This document shows positions 9,751 to 9,838 of a stretch of 9,838 bases of DNA, one piece after another. Position 1 is the stretch's first letter. Each line of letters starts with the position of its first letter. This DNA is from Planctomycetota bacterium. GTDB lineage: Bacteria > Planctomycetota > Phycisphaerae > Tepidisphaerales > Tepidisphaeraceae. The notes under the pieces were generated by a model. The model was not told the DNA's origin, did not search any database, and was given only the letters and a program-made list of their open reading frames with translations. A program made the position numbers and the translations under genes. Where the stretch lies: contig JAKORQ010000202.1 in NCBI GenBank assembly GCA_029777755.1, positions 1 through 9,838 of the forward strand, read 5' to 3'.

Positions 9751-9768
9751 ATGTTCCACGTGGAACAT
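9751..9768. promoter_or_regulatory. parS: parS centromere-like site (ParB binding)
   Basis: ATGTTCCACGTGGAACAT is a perfect 18-bp palindrome. Its inner 16 bases fit the bacterial chromosomal parS consensus TGTTnCACGTGnAACA at every fixed position. Such sites load the ParB clamp and SMC for chromosome segregation and usually cluster near the replication origin and parAB/gidA. No such gene is visible before the window ends 70 bases later. Confidence 0.85.
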
Positions 9769-9821
9769 TGCGGGCATGGGTGAGGGCAGTGGGATTCGGG
9801 GCGGGGCGTAGCCGCGGTCTA

Positions 9822-9837
9822 TGTTGCACGGGGAAGA
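9822..9837. promoter_or_regulatory. Second parS-like site with an intact left half
   Basis: TGTTGCACGGGGAAGA matches the fixed positions of the parS consensus at 12 of 14, including all of the left half. It lies 70 bp from the perfect site and ends one base before the window edge. It may be a weaker ParB site. Confidence 0.4.
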
Positions 9838-9838
9838 C

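Larger units (their letters stand above)
9383..9838. other. Non-coding region upstream of the epimerase, carrying parS-like sites
   Basis: About 450 bases without a credible gene. The open frames here overlap one another, lack ribosome binding sites and have low-complexity Arg/Pro/Ala/His translations. The region holds a perfect parS at 9751-9768 and two degenerate copies. The epimerase promoter should also lie here, but I see no convincing -10/-35 pair. An ATG at 9821-9823 is open to the right edge but has no ribosome binding site. Confidence 0.6.

Noticed and set aside
9386..9829. Minus-strand frame of 147 codons upstream of the epimerase
   Set aside because: It is low-complexity Arg/Pro/Thr/His, has no ribosome binding site or family, and overlaps other equally open frames and the parS site.
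9383..9838. Replication origin in the right-hand region
   Set aside because: No DnaA box of the TTATCCACA type and no A+T-rich unwinding stretch were seen. parS alone shows only likely proximity.

Overview
The window is G+C-rich bacterial DNA with five protein genes. Four are complete and one runs off the left edge. The organism cannot be fixed from this window. The membrane protein carries CxxCGYxLxG...CxxCG zinc-knuckle modules of a kind I associate with Planctomycetota (Phycisphaerae-like), so that phylum is a tentative guess. A PFOR/NifJ enzyme indicates at least some anaerobic or low-potential ferredoxin/flavodoxin metabolism.

Layout. Positions 1-386 (minus): start of a secreted Gly/Ala/Pro/Gln-rich repeat protein with a clear signal peptide and a strong ribosome binding site, cut by the window edge. 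Positions 595-632: a good intrinsic terminator for the next gene. Positions 649-1662 (minus): a dihydroorotate dehydrogenase-like FMN protein lacking the usual catalytic loop. Positions 1663-2132: a non-coding gap holding an inverted-repeat element, the hairpin that probably ends nifJ, and the putative promoter of the DHOD-like gene. Positions 2133-5735 (minus): nifJ, a full-length single-chain pyruvate:ferredoxin (flavodoxin) oxidoreductase. Positions 5736-6055: a divergent promoter region. Positions 6056-8287 (plus): a polytopic membrane protein with about 16 helices and two copies of an identically spaced six-cysteine module. Positions 8429-9382 (minus): a UDP-glucuronate 4-epimerase-like sugar-nucleotide epimerase. 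Positions 9383-9838: non-coding DNA carrying a perfect parS (ParB-binding) palindrome and two degenerate relatives.

How the genes fit together. nifJ and the DHOD-like gene lie on the same strand and probably belong to one redox theme, but a hairpin and a separate promoter lie between them, so they look separately transcribed. The membrane protein is divergent from nifJ and could share regulatory DNA with it. The epimerase probably serves polysaccharide or envelope synthesis. The parS site suggests that the right edge lies in the origin-proximal, chromosome-partitioning part of the replicon.

The most interesting items are the parS cluster, the duplicated CxxC-module membrane protein, the secreted repeat protein at the left edge, and the apparently catalysis-deficient DHOD-like protein beside nifJ. 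No tRNA, rRNA, CRISPR array, transposase gene or integrase gene was seen.
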